From positions 354,945 to 418,944 of the forward strand of contig NZ_FNGM01000003.1 of NCBI RefSeq assembly GCF_900102965.1: 64,000 bases of DNA, read 5' to 3'. The position numbers and the translations under genes are program-made. The stretch is from Paenibacillus jilunlii. Its GTDB lineage: Bacteria; Bacillota; Bacilli; Paenibacillales; Paenibacillaceae. Below, piece by piece: positions 8,973 through 19,227 of this stretch (position 1 is the stretch's first letter; each line of letters begins with the position of its first letter). The notes under the pieces are model-generated. The model made no database searches, was not told the origin of the DNA, and worked only from the letters and a program-made list of their open reading frames with translations.

Positions 8973-9575
8973 GTGAACAATATGTCCAATTCTCAAGATC
9001 AAAATAAATTGAAAACCAGACGCAGAGGCAAAGAACTGGAAGCGGCTATTCTACAAGCGGTACGGGAAGAGTTGAAAGAACGGGGATATGCTAATCTTAC
9101 GATGGATGGAGTGGCGGAACGGTCCGGAACCAGCAAAGCCGTACTTTACCGGCGATGGGCCAACCGTGCTGAGATTGTACTCGCGGCAATCCGGGAACGC
9201 GTGCCCCTGCCGCTGGAGGAGGTACCCGATTACGGGAATCTGCGGGATGATGTTTGCGGCGTGCTAAGATCGATGAACCAGAACAACATCGAAGTGATGA
9301 TGAAGGCTTTTTACGGGCTAGTAACGGAAATCGGGGCCATGCCGCTTGCATCCTTAATATTCCCCGAAGGACGTGATAACAGGACAATGACAATAGTGCT
9401 GCAGCGAGCCGTAGACCGGGGAGAGGTGTCGGCTGAAGCCATTACCCCCCGGATGCTTACTTTGCCAGCAGATTTGGCCCGCCATGAGTTAATCCTTTAT
9501 AATAGGCCCATGTCTGAGCAGACGATTGCTGAGATTGTGGACGAAGTGTACTTGCCACTTGTGATAAAGCGGTGA
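8973..9575 (+). CDS. TetR/AcrR-family transcriptional regulator
   Basis: 200 residues. The N-terminal helix-turn-helix is clear: LKERGYANLTMDGVAERSGT followed by SKAVLYRRWANRAEIVLAAI. The C-terminal half is the TetR_C ligand-binding type with low conservation. The start is the GTG at 8973 behind AAGGAG, or the ATG at 8982; spacing is imperfect for both (4 and 12 bases). It most likely represses the divergent MFS exporter and itself through the palindrome at 8893-8915. The inducing compound is unknown. Confidence 0.9.
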   Translation: MNNMSNSQDQNKLKTRRRGKELEAAILQAVREELKERGYANLTMDGVAERSGTSKAVLYRRWANRAEIVLAAIRERVPLPLEEVPDYGNLRDDVCGVLRSMNQNNIEVMMKAFYGLVTEIGAMPLASLIFPEGRDNRTMTIVLQRAVDRGEVSAEAITPRMLTLPADLARHELILYNRPMSEQTIAEIVDEVYLPLVIKR

Positions 9576-9623
9576 TTCCCACTTCCGATCCTCTTAAATA
9601 ACAAAGAAAGCTTCAGTCCTTAA

Positions 9624-9650
9624 AAGAAAAAAAGACGCTAACATAGCGAC
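9624..9650 (-). terminator. Terminator of alpha/beta hydrolase gene
   Basis: On the minus strand GTCGCTA-TGT-TAGCGTC is followed by TTTTTTTCTTTT. It is a short stem with a strong U-tract, 52 bases past the hydrolase stop. Confidence 0.65.
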
Positions 9651-9701
9651 TTTCGACGGGATTATCTTATTTGAATGGATTGGCGGTTTGACGAATAGGG
9701 T

Positions 9702-10487
9702 TCATTCACTTTTTGGGTCCGCAGCCTTATCTTGCTCTCCCAGTACAAAATGTTGGATGCAATTGGCCAGTTGCTCCGCATGAGTAAGGACAAGCATATG
9801 ATCGGCCCCTTTGATTTCGGCAAATCTAATCGCAGGTACACGCTTGAAATGCTCGGCGATATTATATATATCCGGCCATTCGATTGTTCCTTGTATAAAT
9901 AACGTACTTGCTGCAATTTTCTCTAACCGTTCAATCGCAGGCGGCTCCGGCCACAGGACCTCAAAGCTTTTCCACTCGGTAAATACCCTTACCATATAGT
10001 TAGTATGCATTTCACTCAGAAAACTCCGCTGGGGGCTGGACATCGTAGCCCGATAGTTCGGTCCGGCTAAGGACAACTCCACAAGTTTTGGAATATCGGG
10101 AGCGGCTGCATTCACCGATGTCATATAATTGGTGAATTCCTGCGAATATACATACCCCGATAATGAAGGGGCAATCACCACCAGCTGTTCAACCATGGAA
10201 GGATATGATAACGTAAAATCAGTCGCAATCTGCCCGCCCATGGAATGGCCGACAAGCGTAACACGATCAAGGCCGAGATGTTCGAGAAGTCTGCGCAAAT
10301 CCTCCACAAGTGAAGTCGGCTCTAGCATTGCAGGCGAGCGGCCGGTTCCTCGACCATCAAAGGTAATGACCTTGAAGGATCGCGCCAGTTCCGGCACCAT
10401 ATACTTCCAGACCCTTGAGTCGACACCTCCCGAGTGAATCATGACGATTGGGGAGCCATCCCCTTCGATTTCGTAAAAAAGATCCAC
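9702..10487 (-). CDS. Soluble alpha/beta hydrolase
   Basis: 261 residues. Order: oxyanion loop IHSGGVDSRVW, FDGRGTGRS, nucleophile elbow GHSMGG, and the C-terminal ADHMLVL with the catalytic His. No signal or membrane segment, so cytoplasmic; it resembles 3-oxoadipate enol-lactonase-like hydrolases, but the substrate cannot be told. I chose the GTG at 10487 (GTG GAT CTT TTT TAC) because AAAGGAGG lies 8 bases before it. The frame runs open to 10661, but the added 58 residues look non-coding and cross the divergent gene's leader. It is divergent from the aminoglycoside nucleotidyltransferase gene. Confidence 0.85.
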   Translation of the reverse strand: MDLFYEIEGDGSPIVMIHSGGVDSRVWKYMVPELARSFKVITFDGRGTGRSPAMLEPTSLVEDLRRLLEHLGLDRVTLVGHSMGGQIATDFTLSYPSMVEQLVVIAPSLSGYVYSQEFTNYMTSVNAAAPDIPKLVELSLAGPNYRATMSSPQRSFLSEMHTNYMVRVFTEWKSFEVLWPEPPAIERLEKIAASTLFIQGTIEWPDIYNIAEHFKRVPAIRFAEIKGADHMLVLTHAEQLANCIQHFVLGEQDKAADPKSE

Positions 10488-10595
10488 GTTGTCTTCCTCC
10501 TTTGGTAATAGTACCCTGGTTATCATTATAATTCCGGGTTGGAGGCCTGTGCAACCTGCACCTATCATTATTTTAATCAAAAAGGAGAAGCGTAT

Positions 10596-11357
10596 ATGAT
10601 TGGACCAAGAGAAGTTACAAGAGAAGAAAGAATGAACATCGCTAATGTAATAGCAAAACAATTGTTGGATAAATACGGTGCAGACGTTGAAGCTATTGGT
10701 ATCTATGGTTCGTTAGCTAGAAAAACAGATGGTCCATTTTCAGATATTGAAATTAAATGTGTATTAAATTCTGTAGAAGACGGTTTTAGCTATGAATGGA
10801 CATCAGGGGATTGGAAAGCAGAAGTAAACCTTGATAATAAGGAAAATATGGTGGAAGAGGCCACTACCGTAGAAGAAGATTGGCCCCTTACTCATGGACA
10901 ATTTTTCACTATACTCCCCATTTATGATCCAAAGGGATTTTTTGAAGAGCTAAGACAAAAAGCAGGTTCCGTGGATAACACCATTTTTAAAGAAGCGGTT
11001 TGTAAAACATTAGTTGAGGAAATGTACGAATACATTGGTAAATTGAGAAATATAAAAATTCAAGGACCCGAAACATTTTTGCCTGCTTTGGCTATAAAAA
11101 TTGCAACCGGGGGTGCGATGATTTTAGGTTTACATCATAAACGATATTTTACGACATCAGCTCAAGTATTGCCGGAAGCTTTACAATTCTCAGATCAGCC
11201 GAGTGGGTTTGATGAGCTTTGTCAGCTCGTGATGTCGGGCCACCTCTATGACTCTAAAAGGATATTTGATGCATGTGAAGACTTTTGGAATGGTTTAATG
11301 GACTGGTCGGAAGAGCATGGTTATATTATTAATTATTCTAACTGTGTACCCTTTTGA
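10596..11357 (+). CDS. Aminoglycoside nucleotidyltransferase, ANT(4')/kanamycin nucleotidyltransferase type
   Basis: 253 residues from the ATG at 10596 (AAAGGAG 9 bases upstream), the same length as staphylococcal kanamycin nucleotidyltransferase (aadD/knt). Long stretches match that family as I know it: MTREERM-like start, IGIYGSLARKTDGPFSDIE, DWPLTHGQFF, FLPALAIKIATGGAMILGLHH, FWNG near the C-terminus and a final PF. Residues Asp50, Glu52 and Glu145, the metal ligands and catalytic base of KNT, are all present at the same numbers. The enzyme adenylates the 4'-hydroxyl of kanamycin, tobramycin or neomycin. The gene is visibly AT-richer than its neighbours, which hints at transfer. Its last 25 bases overlap the convergent MATE gene. 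Confidence 0.9.
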   Translation: MIGPREVTREERMNIANVIAKQLLDKYGADVEAIGIYGSLARKTDGPFSDIEIKCVLNSVEDGFSYEWTSGDWKAEVNLDNKENMVEEATTVEEDWPLTHGQFFTILPIYDPKGFFEELRQKAGSVDNTIFKEAVCKTLVEEMYEYIGKLRNIKIQGPETFLPALAIKIATGGAMILGLHHKRYFTTSAQVLPEALQFSDQPSGFDELCQLVMSGHLYDSKRIFDACEDFWNGLMDWSEEHGYIINYSNCVPF

Positions 11358-12703
11358 TTCGTAAATTCCAAATCCGGCTGCAATTTCGTCCGCAGAGCAT
11401 ACAGCATTAGGGCACCAACAAGGAAAGCGACAGCATCCGAAATGACGAGCGACCAGACCACTCCGTGAAAGCCGTTCATTCGATTGGCGATATACAACAC
11501 AGGAATCAGAGTAATTCCTTGAATAATTGACATGATAAATGCGGCGGTTCCTTGCGCTGTGGCTTGAAAGATCCCCGTAAACAACGTGGTCATTCCCGTA
11601 ATGAACAAGGATAAGAATGTCACATGCAGTATGTAGCTGCCCATTTCAATTAATTGCGGATCATTCGTAAATAAACCGATTAAGTGGTCGGAAATCAGAT
11701 AGACGATAACGCCGAACACGGCTGCTAAACCTATAATCATTTTGATCGTGAATTTAATGGTATGCTTCATGCGTAATTTATTCGCTGTAAAAGAGAAAGC
11801 AATCAACGGCACGACTCCTTCGCATAAGCCCATTAGAATACACTCAGGAAATTGCAATAAACGTGATGAAATTCCGAACCCCGCTATGGCCTGCTCCCCA
11901 TATTCAACGAGAAAATGGTTAAAGATGAGCGACATTGCACCCATGAAGATCCCCATAACAAAAGCAGGGACTCCGATCTTAAATACATTGCTCAGGATGT
12001 CCCTGGTAAGCTTAAACCATTTTGCAGAGACCGTTAAGAATTGGCTCTTATATTGAATATGGTAAGCATAGAATGCACTTGCAACCATATTAGAAATAAC
12101 CGTAGCAGACGCAACGCCAACTACACCCCAATGAAAGACGAAGATAACTAGCGCGTCTAGAATAATATTCAAGACAACGCTGAGAATCATGCCGGTCATC
12201 GATGTGATTGCTGCACCCTCTGAGCGGACGATATTCTCCAGCGTGAAGAATAATACGACGAATGGTGAACCGATGAGCATAATCGTGACATAATCTTTGG
12301 TATATCCAAAGGAGTCGGGCGTTGCCCCGAGACCATGAACGATTGAATCGATCAACGGGAGACCAACGGCTATTATAATAAGACCAAGAATTAAACTGCT
12401 GTAAAAGGCAAATGCAGACACTCGCTTTACATCATCAGCTTCTTTCTCTCCCAGCAGACGGGAGATGAAAGCACCGCTACCGACACCAATCAAGTTACCC
12501 AGCGCCATAATGATCGCGAATAACGGCAAGGTTAGTGCCAGTGCGGTTAACATGGCAGTATTACCCAGTGTTCCAATAAAAAAGGCATTCAAAATGGAAT
12601 AGATGACACTCATCGACGTGCCTAGCATCATCGGTATAGCGAAGTGAGCTACGGCTTTTGCGACCGGTGCTTTTTCAAAATAATGGAGGTTTTCTGTATC
12701 CAT
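11333..12703 (-). CDS. MATE-family efflux pump (MepA-like)
   Basis: About 456 residues with twelve hydrophobic segments in two related halves, beginning MDTENLHYFEKAPVAKAVAHF, a typical MepA-type start. It probably exports cationic drugs in exchange for Na+ or H+. I chose the ATG at 12703 (GGTGA just upstream); a GTG at 12712 is also in frame. It lies 112 bases behind a MarR-type regulator on the same strand, the arrangement of staphylococcal mepR-mepA, but with a hairpin terminator between them. The 3' end overlaps the convergent nucleotidyltransferase by 25 bases. Confidence 0.9.
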   Translation of the reverse strand: MDTENLHYFEKAPVAKAVAHFAIPMMLGTSMSVIYSILNAFFIGTLGNTAMLTALALTLPLFAIIMALGNLIGVGSGAFISRLLGEKEADDVKRVSAFAFYSSLILGLIIIAVGLPLIDSIVHGLGATPDSFGYTKDYVTIMLIGSPFVVLFFTLENIVRSEGAAITSMTGMILSVVLNIILDALVIFVFHWGVVGVASATVISNMVASAFYAYHIQYKSQFLTVSAKWFKLTRDILSNVFKIGVPAFVMGIFMGAMSLIFNHFLVEYGEQAIAGFGISSRLLQFPECILMGLCEGVVPLIAFSFTANKLRMKHTIKFTIKMIIGLAAVFGVIVYLISDHLIGLFTNDPQLIEMGSYILHVTFLSLFITGMTTLFTGIFQATAQGTAAFIMSIIQGITLIPVLYIANRMNGFHGVVWSLVISDAVAFLVGALMLYALRTKLQPDLEFTNQKGTQLE

Positions 12704-12763
12704 ACGGGTCACCGCTTTCTTCTTTTGTATTTCGTAAGCCTGAAAAAAGGCGCAAGAAAATAA

Positions 12764-12800
12764 GGGCGCTGCTTAACAGCTTGTGGATAAGGCAGCGCCC
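12764..12800 (-). terminator. Terminator between MarR and MATE genes
   Basis: GGGCGCTGC (12764-12772) and GCAGCGCCC (12792-12800) form a perfect 9-bp GC-rich stem. On the minus strand TTATTTTCTT follows. It should reduce read-through from the regulator into the pump gene. Confidence 0.7.
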
Positions 12801-12824
12801 CTGCTGCTTATTGATATACTCTAC

Positions 12825-13517
12825 TTACTTTTCGTCCGGGTCATTTGAGTTGTCCGGTGTCGAATTTCTCCCGTCGCTAGGCCAGCCGAATCCGTGCATG
12901 CCGTAACCCTGACCCTGACCTTCCCCTCTAAACCCAGGGAATCTTCCGCTAAAGCGTTCGTCCCCTATATTTTCCCACATTCTGGTCATTTGTCCGCGCA
13001 TGGACATTAACCGTTCAAATTCCTCCGGACCCAAACGCTCCTTTGCAGCTTCCATCCAGATCGCCATTACGTCACGCTCTGCGTCCGTTCCAAGTTCTTC
13101 CTCCAAAGTCGTAATGATGCGTACCAGGTAATCTCCGAAAGCAGCCTGCTCTTCTGGCGATAGGCGGGAAAATATGTTACTGCTGTCTATTCCGTGTTCC
13201 TCTTCCTCTTGACCTTTTTGCGTCAGATAAATTAACATAATGCGTTTATCCGTTTCTGAGGGTTTACGGGTGATGTATTCGGCTTTCTCCAATTTTGCAA
13301 GCAATTCATTGAGGGATGATACACGGATGCCCAGCACATAGGATAAATCTTTTGTGCTGATACCGTCTTTCATCCGGAGAAATGCCAGGATCCTGCCTTG
13401 CCCGCGTGAAGTGTCGGCCATAGGACCAACAGCGGCGTGGGTTTTTAAGTGCTGCCTTTGCAGCAGCCACTGCAGTTTCGCGAGTTTTTCGTACAATTCA
13501 GTATTCATGCTCACCAT
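12825..13517 (-). CDS. MarR-family regulator (MepR-like)
   Basis: 230 residues. The MarR winged helix occupies roughly residues 15-130: GQGRILAFLRMKDGISTKDL, then VSSLNELLAKLEKAEYITRKPSETDKR, where the DKR of the wing is the family hallmark. The C-terminal 100 residues are an extension with glycine-rich GFRGEGQGQGYGMHGFG and an acidic end, longer than a typical 150-residue MarR. GAGGAGG precedes the ATG. Its promoter carries four copies of ACAGGTACC-type sites, so strong autorepression is likely. The MATE pump downstream is the probable target. Confidence 0.9.
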   Translation of the reverse strand: MVSMNTELYEKLAKLQWLLQRQHLKTHAAVGPMADTSRGQGRILAFLRMKDGISTKDLSYVLGIRVSSLNELLAKLEKAEYITRKPSETDKRIMLIYLTQKGQEEEEHGIDSSNIFSRLSPEEQAAFGDYLVRIITTLEEELGTDAERDVMAIWMEAAKERLGPEEFERLMSMRGQMTRMWENIGDERFSGRFPGFRGEGQGQGYGMHGFGWPSDGRNSTPDNSNDPDEK

Positions 13518-13554
13518 GAAATCCTCCTCAATTAGGTTTATTGGATTTTCTTAT

Positions 13555-13642
13555 GGTACCTGTTGATCATATTGTGACGGTACCTGTTGATTCGTATTAT
13601 AACGGTACCTGTTTGATTTGTCAAAAATTTTTTACAGGTGCC
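13555..13642 (-). promoter_or_regulatory. Consensus promoter packed with four MarR-type operator copies
   Basis: On the minus strand a perfect consensus promoter, TTGACA (13624-13619), 17 bases, TATAAT (13601-13596), drives the MarR gene. ACAGGTACC occurs at 13612-13604 inside the spacer and again at 13587-13579 and 13563-13555 downstream, spaced 25 and 24 bases. A fourth, inverted copy with one change (GGCACCTGT) is at 13642-13634, upstream of -35. An ideal promoter covered by repeated sites is the pattern of a tightly repressed, inducible unit. Confidence 0.75.
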
Positions 13643-13673
13643 GTTAAATTATTATTACCCGTAGGTCGAAGCA

Positions 13674-13702
13674 ATAAAAAAAGCCCTGCATCTCTGCAAG
13701 GC
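13674..13702 (-). terminator. Terminator of the receptor-propeptide operon
   Basis: On the minus strand GCCTTGCA-GAGA-TGCAGGGC is followed by seven T. It sits 34 bases after the propeptide stop and ends the operon before the MarR promoter. Confidence 0.85.
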
Positions 13703-13735
13703 ATTTTCAACATCAATGTATTCATAACGAATTGA

Positions 13736-13855
13736 TTAGTAATCAACACCGTGATTCAGCGGAACCTTTAGCTGCTGTTCGGCTGCAAAGGCTGTTACTG
13801 AAAAACTACTAATTAGAACCGCTGTGAATAGTACTGAAAGAAATGCCTTTTTCAT
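13736..13855 (-). CDS. Secreted signalling propeptide (Phr/AimP-like), 39 residues
   Basis: A 39-residue reading frame starting MKKAFLSVLF at the ATG at 13855, with AAGGAG 9 bases upstream. It has a full signal peptide: two Lys, a hydrophobic core, and a cleavage site AFA/AEQQ near residue 24. The exported tail ends LKVPLNHGVDY. Its start lies inside the 3' end of the receptor gene (47-base overlap), exactly the arrangement of phr genes behind rap genes and of AimP-like peptides behind their receptors. By analogy a short C-terminal peptide would be cut out, re-imported by the oligopeptide permease and bound by the receptor. A terminator follows. The peptide function is inferred. Confidence 0.82.
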   Translation of the reverse strand: MKKAFLSVLFTAVLISSFSVTAFAAEQQLKVPLNHGVDY

Positions 13856-14663
13856 TTTTTAACACTCCTTCTAAAATAGATTTTAACTGCAGCTTATACA
13901 CCTGTTCGTGATCAGTGCTTACGAACTCCCTAAATGACTCGAAGAGCGCTGTCAGCTTTTTAAAGGCTGTATTGTCCTCAAGTTTCACACTCGATGTCAA
14001 AGCTACCAGATTTTTTTCTGCTGCACCACGATAATCACCTTGCTTATATTTATAAAGAGAAAAGAGATACAAGTATTCCGTGTAGTATCTGGCCGATGTA
14101 CTATTGTCTGGATTGCTTTCGATCTCCTCCAGTTCCTTAGAAAGATCTGCCAAGACCCATTCAATGTACAGATCTTTTTTTATTGCGCATTCAAGTATCG
14201 TTATCATTCCAGCGACAAGTTCTCTTCGATGCTGTTTCAAATACTGCACGTATTCGCTAAGAACCGAATGCCTTCCTTCCATCAAGTCTACTGTATACGT
14301 ATTGCCTGAAGCGAAGATCCTGAAGTCGTCGATTATATACTTCTCATTCTCCTCAACCCCTCTCATCCAGGAAAGGTCTGTGTATTTCTCAATACAGTCC
14401 CTTGATAGCTTATATTGTTTCAATTTTTGATAAGCAACCCCCTTGCAGAGTTGTGAGTATCCAATGTAGTAAATCAGAGGTCTGCTATGAGAGGTTTTTT
14501 TTCTTGGTTGTTGTAACTGGTAATGATACAGTATGGCAGATTCTTCATAGAGTCTGTCTGCTAGTTTCAGCATATTAGTCCAATCTTCATTGGAAAACGC
14601 TAGTTTCAGCATTTTTGCTAAAGAATCAATATCATCAATGTGGCTCCAGTCCCATTCTCTCAC
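13809..14663 (-). CDS. TPR-type peptide receptor of the RRNPP group (AimR-like/Rap-like), without DNA-binding domain
   Basis: 284 residues, nearly all helical, with TPR-like helix pairs: LIYYIGYSQLCKGVAYQKLK, YKLSRDCIEKYTDLSW, YYTEYLYLFSLYKYKQGDY and GAAEKNLVALTSSVKL. This pattern is that of peptide receptors in Paenibacillus (Alo/AimR-like) and, more distantly, Rap. It starts at a GTG with GGGAGGG 7 bases upstream, only 79 bases from the previous gene, so there is no room for the N-terminal helix-turn-helix that AimR or NprR carry. It may therefore act by protein contact, as Rap does. The last 47 bases overlap the propeptide gene. A promoter-like TTGACC, 17 bases, TATTCT lies upstream. Confidence 0.75.
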   Translation of the reverse strand: MREWDWSHIDDIDSLAKMLKLAFSNEDWTNMLKLADRLYEESAILYHYQLQQPRKKTSHSRPLIYYIGYSQLCKGVAYQKLKQYKLSRDCIEKYTDLSWMRGVEENEKYIIDDFRIFASGNTYTVDLMEGRHSVLSEYVQYLKQHRRELVAGMITILECAIKKDLYIEWVLADLSKELEEIESNPDNSTSARYYTEYLYLFSLYKYKQGDYRGAAEKNLVALTSSVKLEDNTAFKKLTALFESFREFVSTDHEQVYKLQLKSILEGVLKNEKGISFSTIHSGSN

Positions 14664-14742
14664 CTCAAACCCTCCCTATATTCCATATATACCAGAATAT
14701 ACCTTATCTGTCCGATGGTCAATTACAAAATGATGCATTTTG

Positions 14743-15522
14743 TTACAATGAATAGAATTCAAGTCTATTGCCTGAGGGTAGCAAACGACCAATAACTTCC
14801 ATCCCGCCGCCAACTTCGGCTTGGATGTGTTCAAGCTTTTCTTCTGCCGCAGAAAAAATTACCGCTGTCGACGGACCTCCTGAGGCATTCAGTTTTTCTG
14901 TGATCCCTGGAACTGCCTGAAAACTGCAGCCGTTCAACTCAGCCAGAAGTCCTGCCTCATACCCGGCCCCCTTAGAGCCGACCGGATGAATCTCATGCAC
15001 CTCAGGCGAGGCTACAAGTGACTGCAGCTGCCGGATGCTGCATCGTCTACCCTCTTGTTCCAAGACTGCGCTGCCTATCAGCGGTTCCCCCAACATAACC
15101 ACACAGTCTCCGGCAACCGACCGCATCAGCTTCAGCCGTTCCTCATCGGCTTCCCCGATTACGGTAATCCCTACGCCGGTCTGGCATGATTTGAAATTGT
15201 CTTCCGTACTGCCGTTCAAATGAGCCTCCGTGAGTCCGGCTTCGTCCAGCAGCCTTTGTACCCCGCGGATAATTTCGCTCCCTGTGGGGTACTTTTCCAC
15301 AGCCAGGGTATCCACTACGGTAAGAATGTCCGCACCCACAGACAAAACTTCCATAACCGCAACCCTGGCTGTATAATAGCCGACTATATCCGGCGGAGTC
15401 TGCACAGCATCCATTGGCTTGTTCCCGATACTTGCACTGGAGTCACAGCCTATGACCAATAAGCGGCTTCCCGTTCTCCGCACTAACGTTAAATCACGAA
15501 TTTTTTGTATTACTGGTTTCAA
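14743..15522 (-). CDS. AIR-synthase-related (PurM-like) protein
   Basis: 259 residues of the PurM/SelD/HypE/ThiL ATP-binding fold: GCDSSASIGNKPMDAV near the N-terminus, the VGYYTARVAVMEVLSVGAD helix, TEDNFKSCQTGVGITVIGEA, and glycine-rich GSKGAGYEAG and GGGMEVIG. These enzymes activate a substrate by phosphorylation from ATP. The exact reaction is not readable; alpha-ribazole kinase (CblS-like) is one possibility. It starts with a TTG directly after the TAA of the rifampin phosphotransferase gene, with AGGGGGA upstream, so the two are translationally coupled. The pairing suggests a joint job that I cannot name. Confidence 0.75.
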   Translation of the reverse strand: MKPVIQKIRDLTLVRRTGSRLLVIGCDSSASIGNKPMDAVQTPPDIVGYYTARVAVMEVLSVGADILTVVDTLAVEKYPTGSEIIRGVQRLLDEAGLTEAHLNGSTEDNFKSCQTGVGITVIGEADEERLKLMRSVAGDCVVMLGEPLIGSAVLEQEGRRCSIRQLQSLVASPEVHEIHPVGSKGAGYEAGLLAELNGCSFQAVPGITEKLNASGGPSTAVIFSAAEEKLEHIQAEVGGGMEVIGRLLPSGNRLEFYSL

Positions 15523-18159
<2,637 letters not shown>

Positions 18160-18198
18160 TCATAATCTCCCCTAACCATTAAATTGAGAAAAAAACTG

Positions 18199-18349
18199 TT
18201 GACAAGGATTTCACCGGCATGTTACACTTAAAATGTAAGATAAGATATTTATGTCTCAACTTACCTCAAAAGTGGCAAATAGATTATATCATCGCGCCTG
18301 TGGATATGCAATATGTAAGAACCTGAGTATTTTACTCAGGTTCTTTTTG
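18199..18349 (+). ncRNA. Candidate small plus-strand RNA, antisense to the rph leader
   Basis: A plus-strand promoter-like pair, TTGACA (18199-18204), 18 bases, TACACT (18223-18228), is followed about 115 bases later by a strong hairpin: AAGAACCTGAGTA (18317-18329), a 3-base loop, TACTCAGGTTCTT (18333-18345) and more T. No plus-strand gene lies between or near. Such a transcript would run antisense across the start of the rph leader. It is a prediction from promoter and terminator alone. Confidence 0.35.
18283..18311 (-). promoter_or_regulatory. Promoter of the rph operon
   Basis: On the minus strand TTGCAT (18311-18306), 17 bases, TATAAT (18288-18283). Transcription would start near 18276, leaving a leader of about 115 bases before the ATG at 18159. 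The 378-base gap 18160-18537 contains this promoter, the opposing candidate promoter and hairpin, and a short duplicated ACAACGCTAAG near 18377 and 18418. I see no gene in it. Confidence 0.6.
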
Positions 18350-18537
18350 GGGTGCCGTCAGGGAAATGCGGATTTACAACGCTAAGCCCATTTTCAAGAC
18401 GTTTCCCCCCGTTTTTAACAACGCTAAGAAAGTTTCAGTGGTCTTACTATTACAGGGGTTAGTCAGGCAGCGTTTTATCGCAAGCTAAAATGGTTGACAT
18501 ATTTTATCATTACTCCAAGTAATACAGCGCTCTTTTG

Positions 18538-19017
18538 TTATAGTTCTAATAGAAATATAATTGAATTGCGGTCAGGATAATCATATTTAATTGGCAAATC
18601 CTCTTTATCAATCTCTTTAAATCCAACCTTGTTATAGAAACCGTGTGACCTAGTGGCTTTAGATGGGGTATCTAAAATTATCTTAGAAAAACCTTGTTTC
18701 TTAGCAAAATCAAGCAGAGCTTCATAAAGCTTTTTTCCTGTCCCAAATTCTTTGCCCCGATAGTCTTTATAAACAAAAAATTTCTTTAATACAGCAACCC
18801 CTTTGGTTTTCCTTTGCAAACCAATTGAACCTACAACCTCTCCGTTATCATTTAACGCTATCCAAAAATTACCGCCATCATTTATATAATTCGAATGAAT
18901 GTCTAGAATGTCTGGTTGTTCTTTAACACTAATACCCACTTCATATTCGACATTCTGTACATGCATTATTAATTTAATGACTTCTTCTTTATAACTATCA
19001 TCGTAAACTGTAATCAT
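18538..19017 (-). CDS. GNAT-family N-acetyltransferase
   Basis: 159 residues covering one GNAT domain: GEVVGSIGLQR, then FFVYKDYRGKEFGTGKKLYEAL, where R-GKEFGTG is the acetyl-CoA pyrophosphate loop (motif A), and HGFYNKVGFKEI near the C-terminus. It transfers acetyl from acetyl-CoA to an amine of an unknown acceptor. GGAGGAG precedes the ATG. The gene is AT-rich like the LysR gene next to it and unlike the rph operon, perhaps reflecting a different origin. Confidence 0.88.
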   Translation of the reverse strand: MITVYDDSYKEEVIKLIMHVQNVEYEVGISVKEQPDILDIHSNYINDGGNFWIALNDNGEVVGSIGLQRKTKGVAVLKKFFVYKDYRGKEFGTGKKLYEALLDFAKKQGFSKIILDTPSKATRSHGFYNKVGFKEIDKEDLPIKYDYPDRNSIIFLLEL

Positions 19018-19227
19018 TTATTAACTCCTCCAACCGTGTTTGTCAAAAGAATGCAATGCCTTAATTGAAAGGTACGTCCAGAATCGTTTTCACATAATAT
19101 CCTTCTGTTTTCAATGTTCCTTAAGATTAACCCGAAACTAATTATAAGTAAAATTGAATTTAAAGAAGATATCCATTGATTTTTTTGATACTATTAAAGT
19201 GAATTTGCATTGAAAGTTGGTGAAGTG

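Noticed and set aside
10488..10661. The longer 319-residue version of the alpha/beta hydrolase
   Set aside because: The extra N-terminus is not family-like and crosses the leader of the divergent gene, while AAAGGAGG sits exactly before the GTG at 10487.
18251..18400. A roughly 49-codon plus-strand frame starting MSQLTSKVAN in the rph leader region
   Set aside because: It has no ribosome site and runs through the hairpin at 18317-18345. A non-coding role is more likely.
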